In this document: in pieces, positions 31,663-41,570 of the stretch
Position numbering within the stretch: position 1 is the stretch's first letter
How the letters are laid out: each line of letters opens with the position of its first letter
Assembly: GCA_009380095.1 (NCBI GenBank)
Contig: WHSL01000017.1
Span: forward strand, 1 to 47,755
Direction of reading: 5' to 3'
Length of the DNA stretch: 47,755 bases
Origin: Streptosporangiales bacterium
GTDB taxonomy: Bacteria; Actinomycetota; Actinomycetes; Streptosporangiales; Streptosporangiaceae
Position numbers and translations under genes: made by a program
The notes under the pieces: model-generated
Database searches by the model: none
What the model was told of the DNA's origin: nothing
What the model saw: only the letters and a program-made list of their open reading frames with translations

Positions 31663-32247
31663 ATGACGGAACGACCGACCTCCCCCGAATCGATGCTGAT
31701 CGACGAGGTGCTCCCCGAGTACGACGCCACCATCGTCGAGTTCCGCCTCGTGGAGGCGGCACCGGAGGTGGCGTACGCGAGCGTCGCCGGGTTCGACCCG
31801 AAGAGCGTGCACTCGGCCGCGCTGGACGGGCTGTTCGCGCTGCGCGACCTGGCCTGGCGGTTCGCCCGCGCGGCCAAGAACGCGGAGACCGGTGATCCGG
31901 ACGTGTGGACGAAGCTCGGCGAACGGCCCGGCCGCGAGCTGGTCGTCGGCACCGCCGGGCGGTTCTGGACGCCGCGGGTGGAGTGGCGCAGCGTGACCGC
32001 GGAGGCGTTCGGCAGGCTGAACGAGCCCGGCATCGGCCGCATCGCGGTCGGCTTCGCGGTCCGCCCGTACGGCACCGCCCGCACGCTGATCAGCTACGAG
32101 GCCCGCACCTCGCTGCCGGACGAGCGCAGCCGCAGCGCGTTCCTCGCGTACTGGCTGCTGGTACGCGGCCCGGCCGCGGTGGTCATGCGCACGCAGCTGC
32201 GCACGATCGCCAGGAACGTGCGCACCCGCGCGCGCCACGGGGACTGA
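31663..32247 (+). CDS. Hypothetical protein, possibly SRPBCC-like
   Basis: A 194-residue soluble protein. MLIDEVLPEYDATIVEFRLVEAAPEVAYASVAG at the start and ISYEARTSLPDERSRSAFLAYWLLVRGPAAVVMR near the end resemble a group of actinobacterial proteins with an SRPBCC (START-like) ligand-binding layout. The fit is weak and the function unknown. The ATG at 31663 has GGAG 6 bases upstream. It lies 86 bp after the flippase-like gene and 10 bp before the first universal stress gene. Confidence 0.75.
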   Translation: MTERPTSPESMLIDEVLPEYDATIVEFRLVEAAPEVAYASVAGFDPKSVHSAALDGLFALRDLAWRFARAAKNAETGDPDVWTKLGERPGRELVVGTAGRFWTPRVEWRSVTAEAFGRLNEPGIGRIAVGFAVRPYGTARTLISYEARTSLPDERSRSAFLAYWLLVRGPAAVVMRTQLRTIARNVRTRARHGD

Positions 32248-32257
32248 GACCGCGGCC

Positions 32258-33124
32258 GTGAGCGCTCCCACCGGCGTGATCGTCGGGTACGACGGGTCCA
32301 CCCACGCGGTGCGGGCGCTGGACTGGGCGCTGGAGGAGGCCGAGCTGCGCGCGTGCCCGCTGGTGCTGTGTCACGTCTGGCGGGAGCGCTCCGGCGACCC
32401 GGCGCCGGCGGCCGCGCGGCGCACAGCCGCCGTGCACATGCTCGACCATGGCGCGCGCTGCGCCGCGGACCGCGCGCGGGGCGTGCCGGTACGGACCCTG
32501 CTGCTGGAGGGCAGCCCGGCCGGTCGGCTGCGCGGCCTCAGCGCCCGGGCGGAGCTGCTGGTCGTCGGGTCACACGGGCTCGGCGCGCTGGCCCGGCTCA
32601 CGGCGGCCCTGGCGGTGGGCTCGGTGTCGCAGCGGGTGGCGGCGGACAGCCGCTGCCCGGTGATCGTCGTCCGCGGCGCCGGCGGCCCACGACACGCGAA
32701 CGCGAGCCCCCGCCTCGACGACACACCGCCACCGCCGCCGGGGGCCACGCTCCCGCTTGTGGTGGGAGTGAGCGCGGCACCAGGCTCGCGCGCCGCACTG
32801 GGCTTCGCCGCCGAGGAGGCCCGGATGCGCGGCCGGGCGCTCCACCTCGTGCACGCCTGCCGTCCGGGCGAGACGGAGATCGGCCGGGACCTGCTGGACG
32901 CGGCGGCGGCGAGCCCCGGCATGGAGGGCCTGACGGTACGGAGCTCGCTGGTGGTGGCGTCCGTACGGTCCGCGCTGCTCGCCGAGTCACGCGCCGGCGC
33001 CCTCCTGGTGGTGGGCGCCCCGCGCGGCCGCGGCGGCCCGCACCTCCCGTACGGATCCGCCCTGCGCGGCCTGCTCCACGAGGCCCCCGGCCCGATGGCC
33101 GTGGTCCGGCCACTGAATGTATGA
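32258..33124 (+). CDS. Universal stress protein, two UspA domains
   Basis: A 288-residue tandem UspA protein. Domain 1 (about 5-145) starts VIVGYDGSTHAVRALDWALEEA and has an ATP-binding pattern VVGSHGLGALARLTAALAVGSVSQRV. Domain 2 (about 165-285) starts PLVVGVSAAPGSRAALGFAAEEA and ends GAPRGRGGPHLPYGSALRGLLHEAPGPMAVVRPL, also close to the nucleotide-binding pattern. Tandem Usps respond to hypoxia or stasis in actinobacteria. The GTG start is 10 bp after the upstream gene. Next to a DevS-like kinase and DevR-like regulator, it is a plausible dormancy-regulon member. Confidence 0.9.
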   Translation: MSAPTGVIVGYDGSTHAVRALDWALEEAELRACPLVLCHVWRERSGDPAPAAARRTAAVHMLDHGARCAADRARGVPVRTLLLEGSPAGRLRGLSARAELLVVGSHGLGALARLTAALAVGSVSQRVAADSRCPVIVVRGAGGPRHANASPRLDDTPPPPPGATLPLVVGVSAAPGSRAALGFAAEEARMRGRALHLVHACRPGETEIGRDLLDAAAASPGMEGLTVRSSLVVASVRSALLAESRAGALLVVGAPRGRGGPHLPYGSALRGLLHEAPGPMAVVRPLNV

Positions 33125-33175
33125 CCTGGGCATACGCGCCGGAACATGTGGGCATCAGGACTAGGGGGGAGATCG

Positions 33176-33676
33176 ATGGTCGTGCCAGAGCGGATCGTGG
33201 TCGGGGTGGACGGTTCGGTGGGCGGCGTCGAGGCGCTGCGCTGGGCCGTGGAGGAGGCCGGCCGGGACGCCGCCGAGGTGTGGGCGGTGCACGTCTACGA
33301 GGTCGCGCCGCTGGCGCCGTACGCCGGCGCCCGCATGGGAGGGCTCGGGCGGCCGGACCCCCGCGCCGAGGCCCGTGCCGCGTTGCAGCGCGCGATCGCG
33401 GAGGCCGCGCCCGCCGCCGGGGTGATGCCCGTGGTCGTCCAGGGCGCGGCGTGCCGGATCCTGCCGCGGATGGCGGGCGGGGCGCGGCTGCTGGTGCTCG
33501 GCGGGAATCGCGACGACCGGCATCGGCCGGTGCTGGGGCCGATCCCGCAGGCTTGTGTGCGTAACGCGCCGTGTCCGGTGGTGATCGTGGTGCCCGGTGC
33601 AGGCACGATGCCGGAACTGGTGGACGTGGACAGGGATGCGGAGGTCGCGCTGCCGGTCATCGAGAGCATCCACTGA
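33176..33676 (+). CDS. Universal stress protein, single UspA domain
   Basis: A 166-residue UspA protein beginning ERIVVGVDGSVGGVEALRWAVEEAGRDAAEVWAVHVYE. The usual G2xG9xG(S/T) nucleotide motif is altered here (VLGGNRDDRHRPVLGPIPQACVRNAPCPVVIVVPG), so ATP binding is uncertain. The ATG at 33176 has GGGGGGA about 5 bases upstream. It follows the tandem Usp gene by 51 bp and is 88 bp upstream of the sensor kinase gene. Confidence 0.9.
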   Translation: MVVPERIVVGVDGSVGGVEALRWAVEEAGRDAAEVWAVHVYEVAPLAPYAGARMGGLGRPDPRAEARAALQRAIAEAAPAAGVMPVVVQGAACRILPRMAGGARLLVLGGNRDDRHRPVLGPIPQACVRNAPCPVVIVVPGAGTMPELVDVDRDAEVALPVIESIH

Positions 33677-33689
33677 GTCCCCGCCCGGC

Positions 33690-33741
33690 GGGACGATTGT
33701 TCGGTACGGCGGCGCCGATTACGCTACGACTCCATCGTCCC
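33690..33741. promoter_or_regulatory. GGGACGAT inverted pair before the sensor kinase
   Basis: GGGACGAT at 33690-33697 and its exact complement ATCGTCCC at 33734-33741 face each other across 36 bp just upstream of the kinase start at 33765. GGGAC half-sites are the core of DevR/DosR-type boxes, but the spacing does not match the classical box. Confidence 0.35.
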
Positions 33742-33764
33742 TGCGGCTTTCATGCGGAGCATGA

Positions 33765-35459
<1,695 letters not shown>

Positions 35460-35468
35460 GGGGCGGGC

Positions 35469-35906
35469 TCAGACCGAGTTGACGGTCGGCCGGCCGAGCG
35501 GCAGTCGCCGGCCCACGACCAGGCCGGCCTCGATCAGCACGTAGTGGTCGTGGTCGCGCGGCCCCGGCGCCCACGAGTCCAGCGGCAGCCGCCGTACCAC
35601 TGCCAGCTCCTCGGGATCGTGCACGTGCCGGGCGCGGCCCACGATGGTCACCGACCACCCGCTGCGGCTGGCCGCGTCGAAGTCGTCCGCCTCGAACGCG
35701 ACGATGTTCCCCCGGGTGGCGGCCGCGAGCCGGGAGCCGGGAACCGCGCGGAACACCACATCCGCGCCGTCCAGCACGAAGTTCACCGGCTGGACGGCGG
35801 GCAGCGCCCGCTCGGTGAACACGACCCGGCCGATCGGCACGCTCCCCATCAGCGTGAGGCTCTCCGCGCGGGACGGCGTCTCCAGGCCCCCGTAGTCGAA
35901 CGGCAT
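35469..35906 (-). CDS. Pyridoxamine 5'-phosphate oxidase-like (PNPOx-like) protein
   Basis: A 145-residue split-barrel protein: SRAESLTLMGSVPIGRVVFTERALPAVQPVNFVLDG, then DVVFRAVPGSRLAAATRGNIVAFEADDFDAASRSGWSVTIVGRARHV, and the family's final WAPGPRDHDHYVLIEAGLVVGRRL. Many members bind FMN or F420 with unknown substrates, and such proteins recur in DevR/DosR-type regulons. The ATG at 35906 was preferred over the GTG at 35915, which has no room for a Shine-Dalgarno. It follows the response regulator by 5 bp in the same direction and converges on the sensor kinase. Confidence 0.9.
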   Translation of the reverse strand: MPFDYGGLETPSRAESLTLMGSVPIGRVVFTERALPAVQPVNFVLDGADVVFRAVPGSRLAAATRGNIVAFEADDFDAASRSGWSVTIVGRARHVHDPEELAVVRRLPLDSWAPGPRDHDHYVLIEAGLVVGRRLPLGRPTVNSV

Positions 35907-35911
35907 GCGCC

Positions 35912-36595
35912 TCACCCTCCCCGCCGGTCGCGTCCGCTCTCCGAACGCAGCCGTGCCGCCAGCGCGGCGGCCTGCGTGCGGCGCTTCATGTCCAGCTTGG
36001 CGAGCATGCTCGACACGTAGTTCTTGACCGTCTTCTCCGCGAGGAACAGCCGCTCGCCGATCTGACGGTTCGTCAGCCCCTCACCGATCAGCTCCAGGAT
36101 CCGGCGCTCCTGCTCCGACAGGGCGCCCAGCGGATCCTTGCGGTCGGCGGCGTCGCGGAGCCGTTGCAGCATGCGCGCGGTACTGCGCGGATCGAGCAGG
36201 GACTCCCCTGAGGCCACGGTCCGCACCGCCCCGACCAGGTCGGACCCGTGGATCTGCTTGAGCACGTAGCCCGCCGCGCCCGCCATGACGGCGTCGAACA
36301 GCGCCTCGTCGTCCGCGTACGAGGTCAGCATCAGGCAGGACAGCTCGGGGACCCGCGACCGGAGCTCACGGCACACGTCCACCCCGCTGCCGTCCGGCAG
36401 CCGTACGTCGAGGATCGCGACGTCGGGGCGGGACGCGGGCACGCGCATCAGCGCCTGCTCCACCGTGCTCGCCTCACCGACCACCTCGATGTCCTCCTCG
36501 GACTCCAGGACCGCCGCGACACCGCGCCGGACGACCTCGTGATCGTCGAGCAGGAACACGCGGATGGTCGATGAGCCGGAGGGGTTCGTCGTCAT
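35912..36595 (-). CDS. NarL/DevR-type response regulator
   Basis: A 227-residue response regulator. The receiver domain (about 13-130) begins IRVFLLDDHEVVRRGVAAVL, with D63 in AILDVRLPDGSG as the likely phosphorylation site and K near 116 in GYVLKQIHG. The LuxR-type helix-turn-helix (about 160-222) has LSEQERRILELIGEGLTNRQIGERLFLAEKTVKNYVSSMLAKLDMKRRTQAA, very close in style to DevR/DosR. The ATG at 36595 has AGGA 6 bases upstream. It probably receives phosphate from the neighbouring GAF kinase and controls the Usp and PNPOx genes; that is inference from context. Confidence 0.93.
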   Translation of the reverse strand: MTTNPSGSSTIRVFLLDDHEVVRRGVAAVLESEEDIEVVGEASTVEQALMRVPASRPDVAILDVRLPDGSGVDVCRELRSRVPELSCLMLTSYADDEALFDAVMAGAAGYVLKQIHGSDLVGAVRTVASGESLLDPRSTARMLQRLRDAADRKDPLGALSEQERRILELIGEGLTNRQIGERLFLAEKTVKNYVSSMLAKLDMKRRTQAAALAARLRSESGRDRRGG

Positions 36596-36667
36596 CACTG
36601 TCCTCGGTGCGCGTTTTCGTCGTGTTCTCGACGCTAGTGGCGGGGCTTCCATCGTCGCAGCGAATGA

Positions 36668-36686
36668 GGTCCCGTATCGCGGGACC
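36668..36686. promoter_or_regulatory. Dyad GGTCCCG-N5-CGGGACC upstream of the response regulator
   Basis: Perfect 7-bp arms around TATCG, about 73 bp upstream of the regulator gene and between divergent genes. A second palindrome CCCGAATCGGG lies at 36692-36702. The GGGAC cores resemble DevR/DosR half-sites and suggest autoregulation, but the spacing differs from the classical box. Confidence 0.45.
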
Positions 36687-36832
36687 AAAGACCCGAATCG
36701 GGCCATCCGCCCAGGACGTTCCGACCGGCGGAACGGCCAGGTCCGGCCCGCCCCCGGACACGTACGGTGACGGCCGCTTACAGTGGTCTCCTTCGAGCGC
36801 GCTGGCGCTCCCGTCCCCTGAGCGAGTCGCTC

Positions 36833-37594
36833 ATGACTCTGACACGTCGGCGCATCATCGCCCTCTCGGCCCTCCTCGCCCTCATCCTCATCGGCGGAGC
36901 CTCCTGCCTCGTACGCATGGCGCTCACCTCGGCGGAGGGCGAGCCGGAGGCGAACGTCCCCTCCGCGTACGACTCGCCGGGTGAGAGCCCCGGCGCCATC
37001 GGCGAGGGCGGAGAGGACCGGGACACCCGGTCCGGCGGGGGCCCGCCGCGGCCCAAGGTGTACATCTCCATCGGGGGCATCCGCCTGGACGGCTCGACGC
37101 CGGATCAGAGCTGCTCACAGCTCACCATGGTGGGCGCGACCCAGCCCGCCCGGGTCGTGGCGGTACGGCTTTCCGGACCGCCCGGTATGCGCGCCGACGC
37201 CGCGCACTGCTCCGGACACGAGGACTTCACCCGCGGCTGCGACGGTGCGACGCTGACCCCGGATGTGCCCGGCTGCTGGGTGGGCGTCAAGATGGACGAT
37301 CCCGATCCGCCGCGGTCCTACCAGGGCTCGATCAGCCTGGTGCTCCGGGTCACCTGCACCGCGGCCACGGGCGTGCCCTGTGGTTCGGAGGCCGTACGGG
37401 CGCTGAGCCCGAGCCGTGCCAAGCCGGTCGACGCCGAGTTCACCATGCCGGGGCGGGTGCTGCACTGGCCGACGGGGACGGTGGTGCCGCCCGAGGATCG
37501 CGTGCCGCCGGACGAGTCGCCGCCGCCCGAGGAGTCCCCGCCGCCTCCGGTGGAGTCCCCGGCGCCCGCCGAGACGCCCGTGGAGGGTCCGTGA
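36833..37594 (+). CDS. Membrane-anchored extracytoplasmic hypothetical protein
   Basis: A 253-residue protein. A positively charged start (TRRRIIALSALLALILIGGASCLV) gives a signal anchor at about residues 8-26; the GASC is not a good lipobox. The exported part holds six cysteines (QSCSQLTMVG, AHCSGHEDFTRGCDG, PGCWVGV, VTCTAATGVPCG), which suits three disulfides outside the cell, then a Pro/Glu-rich tail PPDESPPPEESPPPP. No family is recognised. The ATG at 36833 was chosen because the signal anchor starts directly after it; in-frame starts back to 36767 are possible. Its stop overlaps the next gene's GTG. Confidence 0.75.
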   Translation: MTLTRRRIIALSALLALILIGGASCLVRMALTSAEGEPEANVPSAYDSPGESPGAIGEGGEDRDTRSGGGPPRPKVYISIGGIRLDGSTPDQSCSQLTMVGATQPARVVAVRLSGPPGMRADAAHCSGHEDFTRGCDGATLTPDVPGCWVGVKMDDPDPPRSYQGSISLVLRVTCTAATGVPCGSEAVRALSPSRAKPVDAEFTMPGRVLHWPTGTVVPPEDRVPPDESPPPEESPPPPVESPAPAETPVEGP

Positions 37595-38511
37595 CCGAGC
37601 CGTCCCCGGAGTCCCGGGGCGGGCTTGGCGTGCGCCTGCGTGAGCTGGCCGGATACATCGCGCCCACCACGCTCATCGGAACCCTGCTGCTGTACTTCGG
37701 CTATGCCGGCACCCGGGCGCGGTTCGAGTACTTCGGCGTCTCCCTCGACCTGCTGGACATGTCCACCCAGGATCTCTCGCTCCAGGGCCTGGAGGTCGTG
37801 TACGTCCCCGCCGTGCTCGTGGCGCTGCTCGCGCTCGCGGCGATCGTGGCGCACGCCGCGGTGTCCTGGACGCTGTCCCGGCCCGGCGGGGAGTTCCTCG
37901 CCCTGGTCGCCGCCGGCCTCGCCGCGCTGATCGGCCTGCTGCTGCTCGCCCGGGGCCTGCTCGGGGTGCTGCAGCCCGACATCGCGCGCGAGGAGGACCC
38001 GCCCGGCCAGACGCCGCTCGCGCTCGCCATCGGCCCCGCCCTGCTCACGTACGGGATCCGGATCGCGCTCCGGCTCGCTCCGGGAGGCGCGGACGGGGCG
38101 ATCGGGCGCTGGTACGCGAGCCGGCCGGTCCGTACGCTCCGCCTCGGCGCGCTGACCGCGGTGGCCGCGCTCGCGGTCGGCGGGTCCTTCTGGGCGGCCG
38201 ACAGCTTCGCCCGTGCGTACGGCACCGGGCGCGCCTTCGAGGACGCGCGGCACCTGTCCGAGCGGCCCGCGGTCGTGCTCGACACGGTCCGGCCGCTGCC
38301 CGCGCGGGAGACCGGGCCGGGCGTGACCGAACGGCGTCTGGAGCGGCGGGCCGGGGACCCGTACCGGTTCCGGTACGGCGGCCTGCGGCTGCTCGCCGAG
38401 TCCGGAGACCGGCTGTTCCTGGTGCCGGCGCAGTGGCGGAGGGGGAGCGGCACGCTCGTCCTCCCGTACGACGACACCGTCCGGCTCCGGCTCGTCCCCG
38501 GCCCGCCCTGA
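37591..38511 (+). CDS. Multi-pass membrane protein of unknown function
   Basis: A 306-residue protein with four predicted TM helices (about residues 22-42, 67-92, 104-124 and 184-204), a pair of short hydrophobic segments near 145-160 and an extracytoplasmic or cytoplasmic C-terminal domain of about 100 residues rich in Arg and beta-strand residues. No family is recognised. The GTG at 37591 overlaps the stop of the upstream exported protein as GTGA, so the two are translated together and may form a complex. Confidence 0.78.
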   Translation: MTEPSPESRGGLGVRLRELAGYIAPTTLIGTLLLYFGYAGTRARFEYFGVSLDLLDMSTQDLSLQGLEVVYVPAVLVALLALAAIVAHAAVSWTLSRPGGEFLALVAAGLAALIGLLLLARGLLGVLQPDIAREEDPPGQTPLALAIGPALLTYGIRIALRLAPGGADGAIGRWYASRPVRTLRLGALTAVAALAVGGSFWAADSFARAYGTGRAFEDARHLSERPAVVLDTVRPLPARETGPGVTERRLERRAGDPYRFRYGGLRLLAESGDRLFLVPAQWRRGSGTLVLPYDDTVRLRLVPGPP

Positions 38512-38525
38512 CGGCCCGGACTCGG

Positions 38526-40181
38526 TCAGGCGCCGAGGCCGATCGCGGCGATCATCAGCGGCAGCACGATCAGGATGAGGATCGCGCCCGCCACGTCGAA
38601 GGAGATGCCGGAGCGGATCATCTTGGTGATCGGTACGAGGCCGGAACCGTACGCCACCGCGTTCTGCGGCGTGGACACCGGCAGCATGAACCCGAACGAG
38701 GCGGCGAACGTGGCGGCGAGGCCCGGCACCATCGGGTCGATGCCCGCGGCCGCCGCGATCGGCAGGATGATCGGCACCACCACCGCGGCCGAGGCCGTGT
38801 TGCTGGTGGTCTCCGACACCACGATGGCCAGCACGACGGCGAACGCGGTGATGGCGAATGTACTGGTCAGGCCGAGGAACCCGTACGCGGACGTGCCCAG
38901 CGTCTTCGCCAGGCCGGTGTCGGCGAGCAGGGTGCCGAAGATGATGCCGGTGCCGAACAGCAGGATCGTGCCCCAGTCGATGCGGGTCGCGTCGCTCCAG
39001 TTCAGCGTGGTCTCCCTGCGCCGCCAGTCGACCGGCAGCAGGAACAGCAGGGACGCGCCGAGGACGGCCACGACGCCCTCGTCGAGCCGGTCGCCGACGG
39101 TCTCGTACACGGCCGAGTCCGCGCCCGCCAGCAGCGCGATCACCCCGGGCGTGATCCACAGCACGACCGTGACGACGAACGCGATGACGGTGTTGAGCTC
39201 GGCGCGGGACCATGAGCCCATCCGCTCGCGCTCGCTCGCGACGTACTCCTCGACGCCCTCGATCCGGCGGATCTCCGGCTTGTTGAGCAGCAGCAGGACG
39301 ATCGCGAGCAGCACGAACATGGCCGCGCAGATCGGGATGGCGGCGCCCATCCAGGCGGCGAAGGAGATGTTCCTGCCGGTGGCGTCCTCGATCAACCCGC
39401 GGCCGATCAGGTTGGGCGGGCTGCCCACCGGGGTGAGCAGGCCGCCGACGCTCGCCCCGAACGCCAGCATCAGCACGATCGCGGTGCCCACGCGCAGCCG
39501 GGTGGGGTCGAAGTCCTCCGCCACCAGGCCGCGGTCCTGCAGCATCTTGGCGATCACGGTGAGCAGGCCGATCGCGGTCGGCAGCAGCATCGCCACCGTG
39601 GCGGTGTTGGAGATGAACGCCGACAGCAGCGCGGTGACCAGCCCGAACGCGACGATCAGCCGGGCGGTGGAGTTGCCGATGCCCGGCAACGACAGGATGA
39701 AGAACGCGAAGCGCCGGGCCACGCCGTGTTTCAGCATCGCCTGGGCGAGGATGAACGCCCCGATGAAGGTGAAGATCGTCGCGGAGCCGAGCGGGGCCAG
39801 GGCGTCGTCCGCCGGCACCACGCCCATCAGGACGATCGCGCCCACCCCGATCAGCCCGCCGATCGGGATCGGTACGGCCTCGGTCACCCACAGCACGATC
39901 ACGCCGAGCAGAATTCCGGCGAGGGTGTGCTGCGCCGCCGGCAGGTCGAGCGGGAGCGCGAGGAACGCGATGGCCAGCAACGGTGCGAGCCACAGCCCGG
40001 TGGTGCGCCGGTTCTTCTCGAATCTCTCCTCGGTGGCGGAGAGTCGCTGCTCGCCGAGGCTGCGGTAGGTGGTCCCGCCGAGCAGGGCCTGTTCGACATC
40101 GGTCCGGTTCGGCGACCGGCTCTCCGGTCCCGTACCGCCGGCCGCCTCGCCACGGGCCGGTTCGTTCTGCTCCGTGTTCAT
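38526..40181 (-). CDS. SLC13/DASS family anion (dicarboxylate/sulfate) transporter
   Basis: A 551-residue transporter with about eleven to twelve TM segments after a hydrophilic N-terminus of about 65 residues. Both SNT signatures of DASS proteins are present (SAFISNTATVAMLLP and VSETTSNTASAAVVVP), as is LTPVGSPPNLIG and the conserved STPQNAVAYGSG. Family members import succinate, malate, tartrate, citrate or sulfate with sodium. The ATG at 40181 has GGGAG about 5 bases upstream; longer open frames to 40277 are unlikely. It is divergent from a tartrate/malate dehydrogenase gene, which suggests a hydroxy-dicarboxylate substrate. Confidence 0.92.
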   Translation of the reverse strand: MNTEQNEPARGEAAGGTGPESRSPNRTDVEQALLGGTTYRSLGEQRLSATEERFEKNRRTTGLWLAPLLAIAFLALPLDLPAAQHTLAGILLGVIVLWVTEAVPIPIGGLIGVGAIVLMGVVPADDALAPLGSATIFTFIGAFILAQAMLKHGVARRFAFFILSLPGIGNSTARLIVAFGLVTALLSAFISNTATVAMLLPTAIGLLTVIAKMLQDRGLVAEDFDPTRLRVGTAIVLMLAFGASVGGLLTPVGSPPNLIGRGLIEDATGRNISFAAWMGAAIPICAAMFVLLAIVLLLLNKPEIRRIEGVEEYVASERERMGSWSRAELNTVIAFVVTVVLWITPGVIALLAGADSAVYETVGDRLDEGVVAVLGASLLFLLPVDWRRRETTLNWSDATRIDWGTILLFGTGIIFGTLLADTGLAKTLGTSAYGFLGLTSTFAITAFAVVLAIVVSETTSNTASAAVVVPIILPIAAAAGIDPMVPGLAATFAASFGFMLPVSTPQNAVAYGSGLVPITKMIRSGISFDVAGAILILIVLPLMIAAIGLGA

Positions 40182-40297
40182 CGCCACTCCCGGGTCAGGG
40201 GGGTACGTGTGACGCAGCTCATGATCATTGTTGGACATTCGGCGCCGTCGATCCAGCCCCATGGACAATCCGGCCACGCCGCTGATCGAATCTAGCC
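40182..40297. promoter_or_regulatory. Divergent promoter region between DASS transporter and dehydrogenase
   Basis: A short divergent intergenic stretch holding the palindrome ATGATCAT at 40221-40228 and two similar words, TTGGACATTC and ATGGACAATC, about 30 bp apart (near 40230 and 40261). They may be sites for a shared regulator, which is not encoded here. Confidence 0.35.
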
Positions 40298-41353
40298 ATG
40301 ACCCTCTATCGCATCGCGTCCATCCCCGGCGACGGAATCGGGCGCGAGGTCACCCCCGCGGCGTACCGGGTGCTCGACGCGGTGGCCCGCCGGCACGGCA
40401 TCACGTTCTCCTACGACGAGTTCGACTGGTCCTGCGAGCGCTACCTGCGCGAGGGCGCGATGATGCCCGAGGACGGGCTGGACCGGCTGCGCGCGTACGA
40501 CGCGATCTTCCTCGGCGCGATCGGAGCGCCCGGCGTGGCCGACCACGTGTCGCTGTGGGGGCTGCTCATCCCGATCCGCCGGGCCTTCCGGCAGTACGTG
40601 AACCTCCGGCCGATCCGGCTCTTCGAGGGCGTGCCCGGGCCGCTGCGCGCCGCCAAGGCCGGCGACGTGGACCTCGTCGTCGTACGGGAGAACGTGGAGG
40701 GGGAGTACAGCGAGATCGGCGGGCGGATGAACCGCGGCTTCCCCGAGGAGCTGGCGGTGCAGGAGGCAGTGTTCACCCGGGGTGGCATCAGCCGCGTGGC
40801 CTCGTACGCCTTCGAGCTCGCGGGGCGGCGGTCCGGGCGGCTGACGTCCGCCACCAAGTCCAACGGGATCGTGCACACGCTGCCGTTCTGGGACGAGGTG
40901 GTGGCGGAGGTCGCCGGCGGGTACCCCTCGGTGACCTGGGACCAGGAGCACATCGACGCGCTCTGCGCCAAGCTGGTGCTGGACCCGGGGCGGTTCGACG
41001 TGATCGTCGGTTCCAACCTGTTCGGGGACATCCTCAGCGACCTCGGTGCCGCGGTGGCGGGGAGCATCGGCATGGCGCCGTCCGGGAACCTCAACCCCGA
41101 GCGGGACTTCCCCTCGATGTTCGAGCCGGTGCACGGGTCGGCGCCGGACATCGCGGGGCGCGGCATCGCCAACCCCGTCGGCGCGATCTGGTCCGCGGCC
41201 CTGATGCTCGAGCACCTCGGACACGCCGAGGCGGCGCGCGAGGTAACCGACGCGATCGCATCGGCCCTGGCCAGCGGGGCCACGCGCACCGCCGACCTAG
41301 GCGGCTCCGCCACCACCGGAGACTTCACCACCACCCTCCTCAACCACCTCTAA
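40298..41353 (+). CDS. Tartrate/D-malate dehydrogenase (decarboxylating), isocitrate/isopropylmalate dehydrogenase family
   Basis: A 351-residue NAD-dependent enzyme. Family features: YRIASIPGDGIGREVTPAAYRVL, FLGAIGAPGVADHVSLWGLLIPIRRAFRQYVNLRP, VVVRENVEGEYSEIGGR, KSNGIVHTLPFWDEV and the metal-binding NLFGDILSDLGAAVAGSIGMAPSGNLNP. The HVSLWGLLIPIR segment matches the tartrate dehydrogenase/D-malate dehydrogenase (TtuC/DmlA) branch rather than LeuB. The product of D-malate would be pyruvate and CO2. It is divergent from the DASS transporter, which likely imports its substrate. The start at 40298 coincides with the family N-terminus. Confidence 0.93.
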   Translation: MTLYRIASIPGDGIGREVTPAAYRVLDAVARRHGITFSYDEFDWSCERYLREGAMMPEDGLDRLRAYDAIFLGAIGAPGVADHVSLWGLLIPIRRAFRQYVNLRPIRLFEGVPGPLRAAKAGDVDLVVVRENVEGEYSEIGGRMNRGFPEELAVQEAVFTRGGISRVASYAFELAGRRSGRLTSATKSNGIVHTLPFWDEVVAEVAGGYPSVTWDQEHIDALCAKLVLDPGRFDVIVGSNLFGDILSDLGAAVAGSIGMAPSGNLNPERDFPSMFEPVHGSAPDIAGRGIANPVGAIWSAALMLEHLGHAEAAREVTDAIASALASGATRTADLGGSATTGDFTTTLLNHL

Positions 41354-41450
41354 CCCGGAACGCCGCCTCCCCGTTCACGCCCTTCCGACCTCAGTAGTCG
41401 CACGGCGGGCTGTGCCCCCTCGCCGTGCGAGAGCCCACCCTCGCCGTGCA

Positions 41451-41527
41451 TGTGGGGCGCGCTCACCGCTCCGTCGTGTGGGGCACGCCCACCGCTCCAC
41501 CGTGCGGGCACACCCACCGCTCCACCG
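41451..41527. repeat. Three tandem copies of a 26-bp unit
   Basis: Units at 41451-41476, 41477-41502 and 41503-41527 share TGTGGGGCACGCCCACCGCT with few changes. They lie in the 217-bp gap between two convergent genes and contain complementary GGGG/CCCC runs able to fold. Confidence 0.8.
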
Positions 41528-41570
41528 CGTGAGCTGGGGTGGGAGAGTCCGGGGATGGGCTGGGGTTGGG

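Noticed and set aside
33125-33175. A classical DosR/DevR box before the second Usp gene
   Set aside because: Only one GGACT-like half-site is visible; no second half at the proper spacing.
37318-39993. An 891-residue minus-strand frame over the membrane pair and the transporter
   Set aside because: It crosses three real genes in another frame, and the DASS frame shows family motifs while this one does not.
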